From: Bettongia penicillata ogilbyi
Lineage: Eukaryota; Chordata; Mammalia; Diprotodontia; Potoroidae
DNA length: 64,000 nucleotides
Reading direction: 5' to 3'
Assembly (NCBI GenBank): GCA_023548195.1
Contig: JAJHZJ010000014.1
Coordinates: forward strand, 12,748,718-12,812,717
Positions 40,622 through 54,580 of the stretch are shown here, in pieces. The notes below the pieces were generated by a model, which was not told the origin of the DNA, searched no databases, and saw only the letters and a list, made by a program, of their open reading frames with translations. A program made the translations under genes and the position numbers. Position 1 is the stretch's first letter. The number at the start of each line of letters is the position of its first letter.

Positions 40622-41369
40622 GCTTTTACAATGGAAGAGAAGAGGGGGAGATGAAAAGAAATAATTGAGCCTTACTGTCCTGGGATTTGGCTTAAGGAGG
40701 GACTAACATACACTCAATTGAATAAGGAAATCTATTTTATCCTATAGGAAGGCAAGAGGGAAGGGGATAGGAAAGGGAGGATAATAGAAGGGGCAGCAGA
40801 TTGGGGAAAGGGATAATCAGAAGCAAATACTATTGTGAGAGGACAGATCAAGGGACAGAATGGAATAAATGAAGGGCAGGATAGGACAGAGGGAAATGTG
40901 GCTAGTCTTTCACAACATAACTATTATGGAAGTACTTTGCATTGTTAGACATGTATAACCTATATTGAATTGCTTGCCTTCTCAATGAGGGTGTGTAGGA
41001 AGGGAAGGAGAAAATATGGAATTCAAAGCTTTAAGAATGAATGTTAAAAATTGTTTTAGCATGCAACTGGACATTAAGCTATATAGGCAATGGAGTTTAG
41101 AAATCTATTTTGCCCTACAGGAAAATAGAGGGGAAGGGGGATGGAAGAAGGGTGGGTAATAGAAGGGAGGATAGACTAGAGGAAGGGATGGATGGGATGC
41201 ATGCTGTCCTGGGGTGGGAGGTAGGGAGAGATGGGTAGGAAATTTTGAATTCAAATCCTTGTGGAAGCCAATGTTAAGAATTGAAAAATAAATTGTATAT
41301 TTTTTAAAAAGAAAAAAACTGAGCATGATAAAGGACAAAAATGACAGGGATTTAACAGAAACAGATGAG

Positions 41370-42235
41370 ATTAAGAAGAGATGATAAGGATATACAGAAA
41401 ACTATATAAGAAAGATTTAACATCACTAATAATCATGATGGTTACTTATCTAGAGCCTGACATTCTGAAGAATTAAGTCAAATGAGATTTAACAAAGTAC
41501 TCACTGCTAACAATAAAGCTAGTGGAGGTGATGGAATTTCAGCTGAGTCATTTAAAACCCTAAAAGATTATGTAGTTAGAAGTGCTGCACTCATTATACC
41601 AGCAAATTTAGAAAACATACACTGGTCAATGACTGGAAAAAATCAACTATGTCAAATCTTTTTAAAAAGGGCAATGCCAAGAAATATTTCAAATAATTGT
41701 GCTCATTTCACACACCACCAAGGTCATGCTTAAGATTCCTCAAGCTAGACCTCAGAAAAATGTGAACTGAGAATTATCAGAAGAGCAGGCTAGTTTTCAA
41801 AGAGGCAGAGGAACTAGAGACCAAATTGCCAGTAGTTGATGGATTATGGAGAAAGCAAGTGAGTACCAGAAAAACATCGACTTCTGTTTCACTGACTATA
41901 AAGCCTTTGACTGTGTGGATCACAACAAAATGTGATAATTCCCAAAGAGACAGGAGGAGCAGATCATTTTGCTTTTCTCCTAAGGACCCTGCATGTAGAC
42001 CAGGAAGCAACAGTTAAAACTGAATATGGAACAACTAATTGGTTTAAGATTGGAAAAGGGGTATAACAAAGTTGTATGTTGTCACCTTTTTTCTTTAACT
42101 TATATGCAGAGTTCATGATGTAAACTGCCAGGCTAGAATGAATCAAAAGTCAGAATTAATGTTGTTAGGAGAAATACTATCAATCTCAAATATGCAGATG
42201 TAGCTCTCTGATGAAAAAAAGTGAATGCAGTTTGA
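41370..42235 (+). mobile_element. RTE/BovB-clade LINE relic (reverse transcriptase)
   Basis: The text NKASGGDGISAESFKTLK (41510-41565) matches the RTE motif KASGGDGIPAELFK. Downstream, RGRGTRDQIA-like text (41800-41830), DYKAFDCVDHNK (41890-41925, with a codon missing relative to the DYAKAFD motif) and a CHLFSLTYMQ stretch near 42085 follow the RTE reverse transcriptase order. Frameshifts and stops break it, so it is inactive. Confidence 0.78.
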
Positions 42236-42420
42236 GAACTCCCAAGGTAAAGAGAATGCCAGGAGGGACAGTCATCCTGTCCTGCAGCTCCCTCACAGGA
42301 ATGAGAGGGAGGGAGGCAGAAAAAATTGGAAACTCAAAATATTTATTAAATTAATGTTGAAAACTATCTTTACATGTAATTGGAGAAAATAAAATATTAT
42401 TTACAAAAAAAAAAACAAAA
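42236..42420 (+). mobile_element. L1 3' end fragment
   Basis: Ends 'tacatgtaattggagaaaat' then AATAAAATATTATTTAC and poly-A, the usual L1 3' terminus in this window. Confidence 0.65.
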
Positions 42421-42774
42421 CAAGAAAGACCACTCTTGCTCTGAGCGAGGGGGAGTAGTACAGGACAGGGAGCATCCCAGCAAGCCAGCAGTAAGCCTTA
42501 GTAAACCAGGAAGAACCTGATCCCCAGGGTGGTGGAGCAAGCAAGCACCAACACCAGGGCTCCCTCCCCTTCCCAAGTGCCTCAGCACAGACAAAGGAAT
42601 CAGTAGACATCAGCTCAGAAAACCACCATGTGTGCTGGTGTCCTCCAGTAGCCAATTCCCCCAGTGTTTCAACACAACTCCAGGAAGCACAACTACAAGT
42701 TGGCAGACATCCTCCAGCAACTAAACATTTTAGTGCTTTAAAGAAGCTCAGGTGAGCAGGCATTCCCCAGGGCT
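42421..42774. other. Unclassified segment with open minus-strand frame
   Basis: About 350 bp of balanced composition, open on the minus strand for 120 codons (42401-42763, Cys/Trp-rich). It has no start context, splice signals or known domain. It may be part of an L1 5'UTR of unknown type. Confidence 0.3.
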
Positions 42775-43870
42775 AGATCAAATTTTCTGTTGAGCTCTGG
42801 TCTTTTCATCAGGAAGATCTGGAAGTCCCCTATCTCATTGAATGTTCATCTCCTCCTCTGAAAGATTATGCTTTGCTGTAATTTAAGCTCCTTTGCCTTA
42901 TGGAATATTGTATTCTACACCCTCCAATCTTTTAATGTAGAAATTGCAAAGTTCTGCATATTCCCAACTGTGGTTCCATGATATTTAAATTGTTTCTTTC
43001 TGGTTGGTTGTCATATTTTTTCTTTGACGTGGTGTAAGACACATAACATTAGCACACTGGAGGACTGCTAATATAGGTTCAAATATAGGTTCAAGACTCA
43101 AGAGAGGCATAAAAAAAGTAAAAAGGAAAGAAAAGACAACATGTTATTAATAAGGACATACTGTTTAAATCACTACAAGGGAAGATGACATATTATTGCA
43201 ACATTTAATTATTATTATTAATTATATTATTACATTATCTGTATTAGACAGAGATGTAATGTTAATTGAATAGGCAGATGTTCCCCTCTCATTAATAGGC
43301 CTAACACATGGTGCCTGTGATCACATGGAATTTGGGTCACATGGAGCCCAGACTAGGGGGAAGTTGCCCAAGAAAGAGAGAAAGAACACAAGCAGAGACT
43401 GAAAGCAGGCAGAGCAGAAAGAGAGAAGCAAGTTGTGAGTGGGCAGAGGGAAGAATTTGTCTCAGGGAGTTTTGTTTTGGGGAGCCTGACAGAAAGAAGA
43501 TTTAAGATGTTGTCACTCCCTGGATTAGTGATAAGTACCCTGTTAAATCTTACCTCCTGGTATTCTAATGATGTTCCAAATAAATATTTTGGTTTTGCCT
43601 TTGAAGAAGAAAATTTATTACATTTTGTGAATTTACCCTAAAAATATGCATGCATATTCATAGAAACTGCTATGGATAGCACATTGGCATTACAAGAGAG
43701 CATGGGTATAAGTTGACTTTGATGTGATGATTAAGAAATATCTAATTAAGTGGTGAAAAGGGATTGTAATGGAAGAAAAGGAAAGAAGGAATGACAAGGG
43801 GAAATTATATCACATGAAAAGACAAAAAACCTGTTATAGTAGAGGAAAAGAAGGGAGGGAGATGAGTATT
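42775..43870 (+). mobile_element. HAL1/L1 with 5' inversion, interrupted by an LTR
   Basis: 42775-43065 is ORF1 C-terminal sequence in reverse orientation ('attgtttctttctggttggt' is the complement of the ORF1 text 'agaaagaaacaatt'). It is followed by the next part of the element in forward orientation from about 43090 ('caagactcaagagaggcata'), then an LTR, then more G-rich 3' tail to about 43870. The head-to-head order is the product of twin priming. Confidence 0.68.
43255..43622 (+). mobile_element. LTR-like segment (about 368 bp)
   Basis: Begins TGTAATG and ends ATTACA, with AATAAA at 43579-43584, so it has the layout of an ERV LTR. It shares 'cattaataggcc' and adjacent text with the LTR at 28151. 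No target duplication is evident. Boundaries are inferred from the termini. Confidence 0.5.
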
Positions 43871-44584
43871 ATTTGATTGTGTTTTTTTCTCTTAAAAGGA
43901 GATTTATTCATTGCATTTCAATTAATGCAGTTTGTAGTTCATGCAGCAGAGGAGATGAGCATGATTAATAATTTGCTTCTTGAAGAAAAAAATGGGAGTT
44001 TGGCAGGTGGAAGGAGGGAGGGAAGAGGAGAGAAGCCCCAATTTCCTTGGGACAAAGGGAGTCCAGAAGAAATGAAACACTGTGCCTGGAGGCAAGTTCA
44101 TCTTTGAACATGAGACTGTTTCTGCAACTTCCAGGGGCTGATGCTTTGCTCTGGACAGGGGCAGGGGAGAACCAACTAATCAATCACCCAGTGACCTAGG
44201 GGAGTGGCTGCATTCACCAAAGGCGGCAATTAAGGGTAAGGCAGCTGTTGTGGGAGCTACTCCCACACCTGGAAAGCTGCTCTTGGGAAGAAGAGGCATG
44301 AGGAAGGCAGACTTTTGTAGCCACACCTCAAGAAAATGCATAGATAGATTATCACTGAATATTTCCCATTTCAATAGCATTGGACATACAGCTCAGCATA
44401 CTGAAATACTGATACTTTTAAAAAAACAAGAAAACAGAAAATGGCAAAAGGGAAATGAAAAAATATTGCATCTTTCAGTTGGTGATTTCCTAGCCCACAG
44501 CATGGGCTGTGTGCATCAATGTCTTTGCCCACAGGAGGTTCTGGGGGTGGTGGAATACTCAAGCCAGGTCACAGTGGTAGAAAT
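43871..44584. other. Intergenic stretch, nothing recognised
   Basis: About 700 bp. Overlapping open frames up to 120 codons on both strands have no recognisable domain or splice context. Confidence 0.45.
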
Positions 44585-44823
44585 GGGGTGGAAAAGAGAG
44601 GGAGGGAAATAAAGTTAAAAAGTACACAAAGAGAACAAAAGAAAATCTACAAGGAAGCAAAGAAAACCTGGGCAGCTTTGAAAACAATATATAGTACTTA
44701 TTTTATAGGTTTTCTTGAAATGGAAATTTATTGCTTTGTATTGAATCCTCTTATGTTCTACTGTGTACATGACAATGTTTTTTTTTCTAATTTTGGATTT
44801 AAGTTGAAAATAAATTTTAAAAA
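44585..44823 (+). mobile_element. Retroposon 3' end, family not recognised
   Basis: A segment ending 'gttgaaaataaattttaaaa', with AATAAA and A-rich end, directly followed by a truncated HAL1-like piece. It resembles a LINE 3'UTR. Confidence 0.4.
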
Positions 44824-44824
44824 G

Positions 44825-45435
44825 AACTATTGGACTACATGAAAGTTATGATAAAAAAAAGAGCCTAGATATCATCTTTCAAGAAATTCTGAAGGAAAAC
44901 TTCCCTGATATTCTAGATCCAGAGGATAAAAAGAGAATTTGAAAGAATCCATCAATCACCTCCCCTAAAGAGATCTCAAAATAAAAACTCACAGGTATAC
45001 TATAGCCAAATTCCAGAGCGCCCTAGGTCAAGGAGAAGATATTGCAAACTGACCTCAAAAAAATATTTCAAATATTGTGGATAACAGTCAGGATAACATA
45101 AGATTTAGCAGTTTCTACTTTAAAGGATTAAAGGATTTGAAATGTGATATTCCAAAGGGAGAAAGATCTAGGACTACAACCAAGAATCACCTAATCAGCG
45201 AAACTGAGTATAATCCTTCAAGGGGGAAAATGAATATTCAGTGAAATAGAGGACTTTCAAGCATTCCTGATGAAAAGAATAAAATAAAATAAAAGCTAAA
45301 TAGAAAATCTGACTTTCAAATACAAGACTCAAGAGAAGCCTAAAAAGGTAAACAGGCAAGAGAAATCATAAAAGATTCAGTAAAGTTAAACTTTACATTC
45401 TTACATAGAAAATGATACTTGTAATTCCCAAACCT
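44825..45435 (+). mobile_element. HAL1/L1 ORF1 fragment
   Basis: A truncated copy reading from the middle of ORF1 ('attggactacatgaaagtta', 'aaaagagcctagatatcatc') to the segment just after ORF1 ('caagactcaagagaagccta'). Confidence 0.75.
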
Positions 45436-45850
45436 TTCAAAGAATCATAGAATCATGGAATTTTAGAATTAGAAGCAATCTAGGGCTCCACATCAGTCTT
45501 TAAAAAGAATCTACACTTTGACATGCCTAACAAGTACTCATCCTGCCTTTGCTTAAAGACATAAAGACTTCATAAAACAGCTTTATAATCCATTTTGGGA
45601 TACCTCTAATTGTTAGTGGTCTTTCCTTACATCAAAAGTAAATTTGCTTCTTTATAAATTTTACTCATTACACCTATCTCTGCTCTCTGGGACCAAACAG
45701 AAGAAATCTAATCTCTCTTCGACTCAACATGATATTCTTTCAAAAATGGAAGACAACTATAACAATTTTCCTGAGTCTTTTAGGCTAACCATCTCCAGTT
45801 CTTTCAACTGATCCTTGATTGCCACAGATCATTAATAGGTATGTATTTGT
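45436..45850 (-). mobile_element. L3/CR1-like LINE fragment
   Basis: The plus strand reads 'ctctaattgttagtggtctt', 'tgctctctgggaccaaacag' and 'catctccagttctttcaact', the complement of the ancient L3/CR1 3' region. Confidence 0.6.
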
Positions 45851-47756
45851 TATACTAAGTGTCTCAAGAAAGGTTGTTTCATATATAATATCCGTGTGTA
45901 TTTGTGTGTGTATATGTGTATGCGAGCATACACATTTTGTATCCTTCATTAGAATGTAAGCTTCTTAAAGACTGAAAATTTTTTACTTTTTTCTTACTAT
46001 CTCTACCACATACCCTAGGGTACTTGACAGCTGTGCTTAAGACAATGTCATAGATTTAAATCCTTTCATCTTTGGCTCCCCTCCTCTAGATACCCTCTAG
46101 CTTATCAGTGTTCCTTCTTGAATTTTGCCTCTCTTGAGTTTCTGGGTTTCTCTACTGTTATTCTCTTCCTATATTGTATCTATTCTTAATAGTATTTAGC
46201 CTAGTGATTGTGCCTCAACAGCTTTCTTCTTCCTGCTTCCTTTGCCTTTTTTTCCCCTGAAACTTCTACTCCCTGTGTTTTTCTCCTTCTCTTGCACCAA
46301 ATTCCTTCCTATTGGCACAGCTGGATAGAGAACAATAACCTGAGTCACACTTAACACCTGCCCTGATCCAGATCATCATTTTTAGGGCTGGAAACAAAGA
46401 AGAAGAAGAATCCAAGATTGTCAACTTTCTAAAAGAACTTCTAGATCTTGGCAGCCAGTGCTTTTTAGGAAATCCATGATCTGTAAATTGTATATCACCA
46501 TGTTCCTATCTGTTTCTCCAGTTTAATTGGAAAAAATCAAAGGTCACCTAAACTCAATTTGCTCACAGTTAGCAGACCAGAAAAGGAGTATGTATCCATT
46601 TTTAAAGTAAAAAAAGGTAATCAAGAATAAACAAATAGTCAAAGAATAGGAAAATGCTTTTGAAACACATGATCTGGGGATAAAGAGTTTTTTCCCCCCA
46701 CAAAAGACACTCTCCTCCAAAATTCATGGAGAAGGCATAGCAGATGTTTCTTTTATGATCAGAGCATTCATTTAGCATCTGAATCTCCCTCAGAATGTAT
46801 TTGGAGGCTCTCAGTTCCCTCAGTTTGCTTATCATTGCCAATAAAGGCTTCCATGCTGCCTCTAACTAACTTCCCTTCGCCTCCCAAAAGACAGTCATGT
46901 AATCTTTGGTACAAGCAAATAGCTGATTTACCTTCACTCATGCTAACTAGTAGATGGAAACACTTTTCAATGCATTTGTAATGGGATTTGGGAGGGCTTA
47001 GCTTTGAACATCTCTGTATCATCTAAAATAGAGGCCCTCTGCTTCTGGGAGAAAACATTCTCTATTTCCTCTGCCACATAGGTAGGAGTACCTTCTTTTC
47101 ATTGTCTGTGTAGCCAGAAAAGACTATCTTTAAAGTTCAAACTCCCTTTCCATCAGCATTCAGAGAAAGTAAAGATTCAATTTTGTCATGGGTGCCATAA
47201 ACTGATTTGATGAGGGAAGGAAGGCTACCTCTTAACTTCCTTTTTATCCCATGACTCCAAGAAATGAGATTGGGGTTTTGTTTTGTTCTGTTTGGTTTGT
47301 CCTTTTTCATTTATAAATACAGGCAGTAGAATATCCAATGAATCTGGAAGCTCAAGCCATAGCAACTTTAGAGGCAGGACACCAGGCTAGATATTGCTGC
47401 CAGTTGCAGGAGGAAAGCTCTAGGAAAACAGAATGCCTAGGTCTCAAGGCCAAGAAGGGCTTTGGATTTGGAGCTTAGTGGAACTGAGCTAAACTGTGAA
47501 CCCAATCCTCTCCTCTTCTCAAGAGTATGAGGTATATGTAGGTGATGAAGGGTGAGAGTGGAAATTATGCCCCCAGGTGTTGCAAATAGGTATAGGGGTA
47601 ATGGTTGTATAGTCAGTTCTACTATAATGTAATATATGCTTTCCCCAAAAGCAGTATACTATGCAAAATTGCATAATACAAACCACAAGGTTTTTTGGAA
47701 AAATAGTTTTAAAGGCACCACCTTAAAAAAACATCATCCATGACACATTAAAAAAA
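45851..47756. other. Intergenic stretch, mostly unassigned
   Basis: Contains a TGTGTA-type simple repeat and an L2/MIR-like end near 45935-46010. Otherwise about 1.7 kb shows no gene or repeat that I can name. Short minus-strand frames at 46602-47022 have no recognisable domain. Confidence 0.45.
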
Positions 47757-47757
47757 A

Positions 47758-49585
47758 AGGATAGGGGAGTGGAGCCAAGATGGAGGAGTAAAGCAGGGAC
47801 TTTCTTGTCCTCTCCCCCCAAAACCCTCCAAATACCTGTAAAAAATGACTCTAAACAAATTGTAGAGCTGCAGAACCCACAAAATGCCAGAGTGAAACAA
47901 ATCTCCAGCCCCAGACAATGAGGAAGATAAACAGAAGATGTGTATCACACCGGGCTGGAAGCAAAGTGGAGAAGAGTACAGTCCAGTGCGGGCCATGCTG
48001 GCATGGACAGGGTCAGAGCAGGCCTCAGGGGACTGAACTGCTGGCAGATGTGGCGGTTTCCAGACTTCTCAACCCACAAATGTCTAAGACATCATAGAAG
48101 GTCCATTGGAGAATTCTGTGGGACCTGATCTGGCTGGGGTCCAGTTCCAGGGAAGAGGAAGGAGGGGTGCTGATGCCAGCAACATCTAGAGTAACTGCTT
48201 CTAGAGATCTGAACCTACAGACTGTGGGGGATTATGTGACTGATACAAAACCCCTGAAGCCTGGGACAATATACCCACCTCCACTCCCACCTCTACTGGA
48301 AGCAGAGTCCTACCTGGACAAAGATTTAGACAGTCAAGTATTTGGTTGGGATCATGAGGAAACAGTGTAAAAAAAACTCAGACTATAGAATATTACTTTG
48401 TTGACAAAGAAGATCAAAACATACAAACGGAAGAAAACAAAGTCAAAGTTCCTATATCAAAAGCCTCCAAGAAAAATATGAATTGATTTCAAGACATGGA
48501 AGAGCTCAAAAAGAATTTTGAAAATAAAGTAAGAAAAGTAGAGGAAAAATTGGGAAGAGAAATGATAGTGCTGCAAGAAAATCATGAAAAACGAGTCAAA
48601 AGCTTGTTAAAATGGAGACACAAAAAAAAACTGAAGAAAATAACACTTTAAAAAATAGACTAACCCAAGTGATAAAAGTCATCCAAAAAGTCAATGAGAA
48701 GAAGAATCCCTTAAAAAACAGGGTTGATTAAATGGAAAAGGAGGTCCAAAAGCTCACTGAAAAAAATAATTCCTTAAAAATTAGAATGGAGCAAATGGAA
48801 GTTAATGACTATGAGAAATTAAGAAATTATAAGACAGAACCAAAAGAATGAAAAAAATGGAAGACAATATGAAATATTTCATTGGAACAACAACTGACCT
48901 GAAAAATAGATCCAAGAAAGACAAATTAAGCAATGAAAAATTCTTGTACTACCAGAAAACTATGATAAAAAAAAGAGCCTAGACATCATCTTACAGGAGA
49001 TTATCAAGGAAAACTTCCCTGATGTTCTAGAGCCAGAATAGAAATTGAAAATAGAAATTGAAAGAATCCACCAATCACCTCTTGAAAGAGATCCCAAAAG
49101 GAAAACTCCTAGGAATATTGTAGCCAAATTTCAGAGCTCCCAGGTCAAGGAGAAAATATTACAAGCAGCCAGAAAGAAACAATTCAAATATTACGGAAAT
49201 ACAATCAGGACAACACAAGATCTAGCAGCTTCTCCATTAAGAGATCAGAGGGCTTGGAATATGATATTCCAGAAGTCAGAAGAATTAGGATTAAAATGAA
49301 AAATGACTTAGCCAACAAAACTGAGTATAATACTTCAGGGGAAAATGGAATTTCAGTGATATAGAGGACTTTCAAGTATTCTTGCTGAAAAGACCAGAGT
49401 TAAATAGAAAATTTGTCCTTCAGATACAAGAATCAAGAGAAGCATGAAAAGGTAAACAGGAAAGAGAAATCATAAGGGACTTATTAAAGTCTAACTGTTT
49501 ACATTCCTATATGGAAAGATGATATTTGTAACACATGAGACCTTGCTTAGTATTAGGGTAGTTGGAGGAAATAGATTGATGGGTG

Positions 49586-49637
<52 letters not shown>

Positions 49638-50445
49638 ACAGAGTGAGTTGAATATGAAGGGATGATATCTAAAAAATAACATTAAGGGGTAAGAGGAATA
49701 TATTGGGAGAAGGAGAAAGGGAAAGATAGAATGAGGTAAATTGTCTCACATAAAAGATGTAAGAAAAAGGTTTCACAATGAAGGGAAAGGGGGGAGGTGA
49801 GAGGGAATGAGAGAACCTACTCTCATCAGATTTGGCTTAAAGAGGGAATAGCATACACACTTAATTGCATATCTTACCCTATAGAAAAGTAAAGGGGAAG
49901 AGGTTGAGGGGAGGGGGGAATGGTAGAAGGGAGGGCATATTGGAAAGGGAGTAGTCAGAAGTCATAATACTTTTGAAAAGGGACAGGGTCAAAGTTGAAA
50001 ATAGAATAAAATGGGGGCAGAATAGGATGGAGGGAAATATAGTTTTTCTTTCACAACATGACTATTATGGAAGTGTTTTGCATGACTGTGCATGTATAAC
50101 CTATATTGAATTGTTTGCCTCCTCGATGACGGTGGGTAGGGAGGGAAGAAGAGAATTTGGAACTCAAAGTTTCAAAACCAAATGTTAAAAATCACATGCA
50201 ACTGGGAAATAAGATAAATAGGCAAGGGGATATAGAAATCTGTCCTGCCCTACAAGAAAGTGAGGGGGAAGGGGATAAAGTGGGGGGGGGGGGTGACAAA
50301 AGGGAATGAAAACTTGGGGAAGAGATAATCAGAATGCATGCCATATTGGGGTGGGGAGGGGGGGAAATATGGGGAGAAAATCTGGAACTCAAAATCTTGT
50401 GACAGTGAATGTTGAAAACGAAAAATAAATAAATTTTTTAAAAAA
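47758..50445 (+). mobile_element. HAL1-like element, near full length
   Basis: Starts 'gtggagccaagatggaggag'. It has a 5'UTR of about 730 bp, ORF1-like sequence (about 48490-49300, broken; open C-terminal piece 49045-49299), then a G-rich 3' tail of about 1.1 kb made of two related halves, ending in AATAAATAAATTTTTTAAA. No ORF2 sequence is present. A-rich text on both sides (TTAAAAAAAAAGGA / TTTAAAAAAGGA) could be a target duplication. Confidence 0.82.
49590..49636. repeat. (GA)n microsatellite
   Basis: An uninterrupted AG dinucleotide tract in the HAL1-like 3' tail. Confidence 0.95.
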
Positions 50446-50514
50446 GGAAGAAATCTAATAAAATAGTACAGTTTTATGAATATTAAATGGTTAAGAAATA
50501 CATAAGTACATTTT

Positions 50515-51842
<1,328 letters not shown>

Positions 51843-51855
51843 TGTATGGTTTTGT

Positions 51856-52105
<250 letters not shown>

Positions 52106-52724
52106 TCTTTCATCCTTAGTCTTGGGCTTCTGCTTAGCCTGCAGTCTGATTCCAGCCTGGAGGGTACAGTCTCGGTAAGACTACCCACAACTTGGGGAAA
52201 GGAGTCTTGGTCATGGTCAAAAGTGGGGGAAAGGATACAGGTAGACTAGACCTTCTTACCCCACAGAGCCAGAAGACAAAATAAACATGGCACTTTACCT
52301 TGAAAAATATCTGAAATTTGCTTGTGGAAGAGGGTCTCATGGGTTTGTGAGTTATTGTGAAGTAGAGTGACTTTCTGTGTTTTCTCAGTGTTCCTTACAA
52401 TTGAAATCAAACTCCAAATTCTCATTATGTCAAAATGTCCCCTAATATACCAATTATACTGGAACAAATTCATGTTAAAAGAAGTGTTATAGTAGAGCTG
52501 ACTGTGTATTTATTCTAATACCTATATACCCATGAAGCAAATATTCCTTTGTAAAAGCTAATCTAATTGTTAAGTGCGTAACTGGAACTGGAGTGCAGAG
52601 AACCTCCAACAATTGGGGGAATACCATCAATGGTGTCCAGAGTCGGTGGCAGAGAGGTTATGCCCCTCCAAGCCCCCTTAATGGTAGGAAAAGCCTTAGG
52701 GAAAGGGTAAAATGTAACACATCT
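52106..52724. other. Intergenic stretch, nothing recognised
   Basis: About 620 bp without a recognisable gene or repeat. Confidence 0.45.
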
Positions 52725-54580
52725 GTCCTTCAGACAGTGAGGACCAGAGTAGGGTTTTTAGCATGAGAGTTATATTTTGTCAAAAGCTTTTTTCTGCATC
52801 TATTGAAATGAGCACATAGTTTTGGATGCTTTGGTTTTTAATATGATTTTGTTGATTATGTTCCTACAAATTATAGGCTTAGAAGGACTTCTTAAATGTA
52901 ATTTAAAATATCTAACTAAAACCAAAAGCAAGCATCATATGCAATAGGAATACACCACAACCTTTTCTAATAATTACATGCAATAAGCAAGGTTTCCCAC
53001 TCTCTCTACTATTATTTAATATGATTCTGGAAATGTGAACAATAGCAATAAGGAAGGTAAAACTATCCTTTTTTGCTGATGATAGTAATGATTTACTTGG
53101 AAAACCCCCCAAAATCAACAAAAATACTGAGATAATTAATAGCTTCAGTAAAGTTGTAGCGTACAAAACAAATCCTCAAAAATAAACATTTCTGTATAAC
53201 AATAACAAAACACAAGAAGCAATAATAAAAATTCCCTCCCGAATAGCTACAAAACAAAATATCTAAAGATCAACCTCCCAAAGCTTACAAAAAACTTACA
53301 TAGATTCAATTACAAAGTACTCCTTGAAGAAATAAAGAGCAATCTAAATAGCTAGAAGAATGTTTAGTTATCATAGTTAAGTTGTGTAAAATACAATGAA
53401 ATGACAATGCTACCAAAATTAATTCATACTTTTAATGCTACACCAATCAAATTACCAAGGGAATACTTTATAGAGCTTGGTAAAATAATAAAATTCACTT
53501 GGGAAAACAAAAGATCTAAAATATCAAGGGAAATGATAAAAAGAAATGAGGAAGACCTTTCAGACCTCAAACTATATTATAAAGCAGCAGTCATCAGAAC
53601 CATTTGGTACTGGTTAAAGAATAAAGAAATAGAATAATAGTATAGACTGGACAAGGGAGATTCAGGCAAAATAGAACTCAATAACTCAGTGTTTGTTAAA
53701 ATGGAAAACAGAAATTATCTAGGGAAACATTCCCTATTTAATTTTTTTTAAATGCTGGGAAAACTAGAAATTAGGCTTAGATCAATGCCTTAAACCACAT
53801 TCTACAATACATTTTAACAGGATATATGATTTTAATATTAAAGATCATACTATTAAAAATTCAAAGCGAAACATGTCACAGTTTTTCACAGCTATAGATA
53901 AGAGATATATTCTTAACCAAACAAAAGATACAGGCAATTACAAAAGATAAAACAGATTGCTTTGATTACTTGAAACTGGAAAGTTTCTGTTTAGACAACA
54001 TGAATGCATCTAGGATAAGAGGAGTGGGTTGCATGGGGGAAAAAGTGCTTGTATCACATTTCTCTATCAAGGGTCTGGTTTTTAAGATACATAAACCATA
54101 CATACATACATATATGTATATGTATTATATGTGTATTATGTATATACACACAAGTACATACATGTGTACACACACACATGACTAATAGCCTTTACCCATT
54201 AGATATGGTTGAAAGATATGAATAAATAATTCTCAAAACAACTACAAAGTACTCAAAACCACATGAAAAGACAATGCTAAACACTAATTATAAGATAAAT
54301 GCAAACCAAAACAACCCTAAGGTTTCATTGTATACCCTGAAAATTGGCAAAAATGACCAAAAATGGCAACAGTCAATGATGGAGGGGTTTTGTATAAAGA
54401 TAGGCACACCAATACATTTTTGGCAGAAATGTGAAATGACACAACCATTTTGGAAAGTGATTTGGAATTAGGCAAATAGTGACTAAAATGTCCATAGCCT
54501 TTGAGCTAGATAGACACTGGGCTTATTGGGAACTATCAATAAAAAGAAAGTCCCTGTATATATCAACATATGTATACCAG
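52725..54580 (+). mobile_element. L1 ORF2 with 5' inversion
   Basis: 52725-52872 is L1 ORF2 in reverse orientation ('ttttgtcaaaagcttttttc'). From about 52875 the element runs forward with the next part of ORF2 ('aaaaccaaaagcaagcatca', 'tactattatttaatatgatt'), continuing through an open relic at 53401-53637 (KFTWENKRSKISREMI) to about 54580. A CA/TA repeat lies at 54090-54180. The 3' end seems lost. Confidence 0.75.

Larger units (their letters stand above)
39246..41325 (+). mobile_element. HAL1-like element, 5'-truncated
   Basis: Starts inside ORF1 ('aaacgagtcaacagcttgct'), with an open coiled-coil piece at 39262-39480 (repeating KEVQKxxEE units), ORF1 C-terminus to about 39970, and then the G-rich 3' tail to AATAAATTGTATATTTTTTAAA. 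ORF2 is absent. A large (GAAA)n tract interrupts the tail. Confidence 0.8.
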
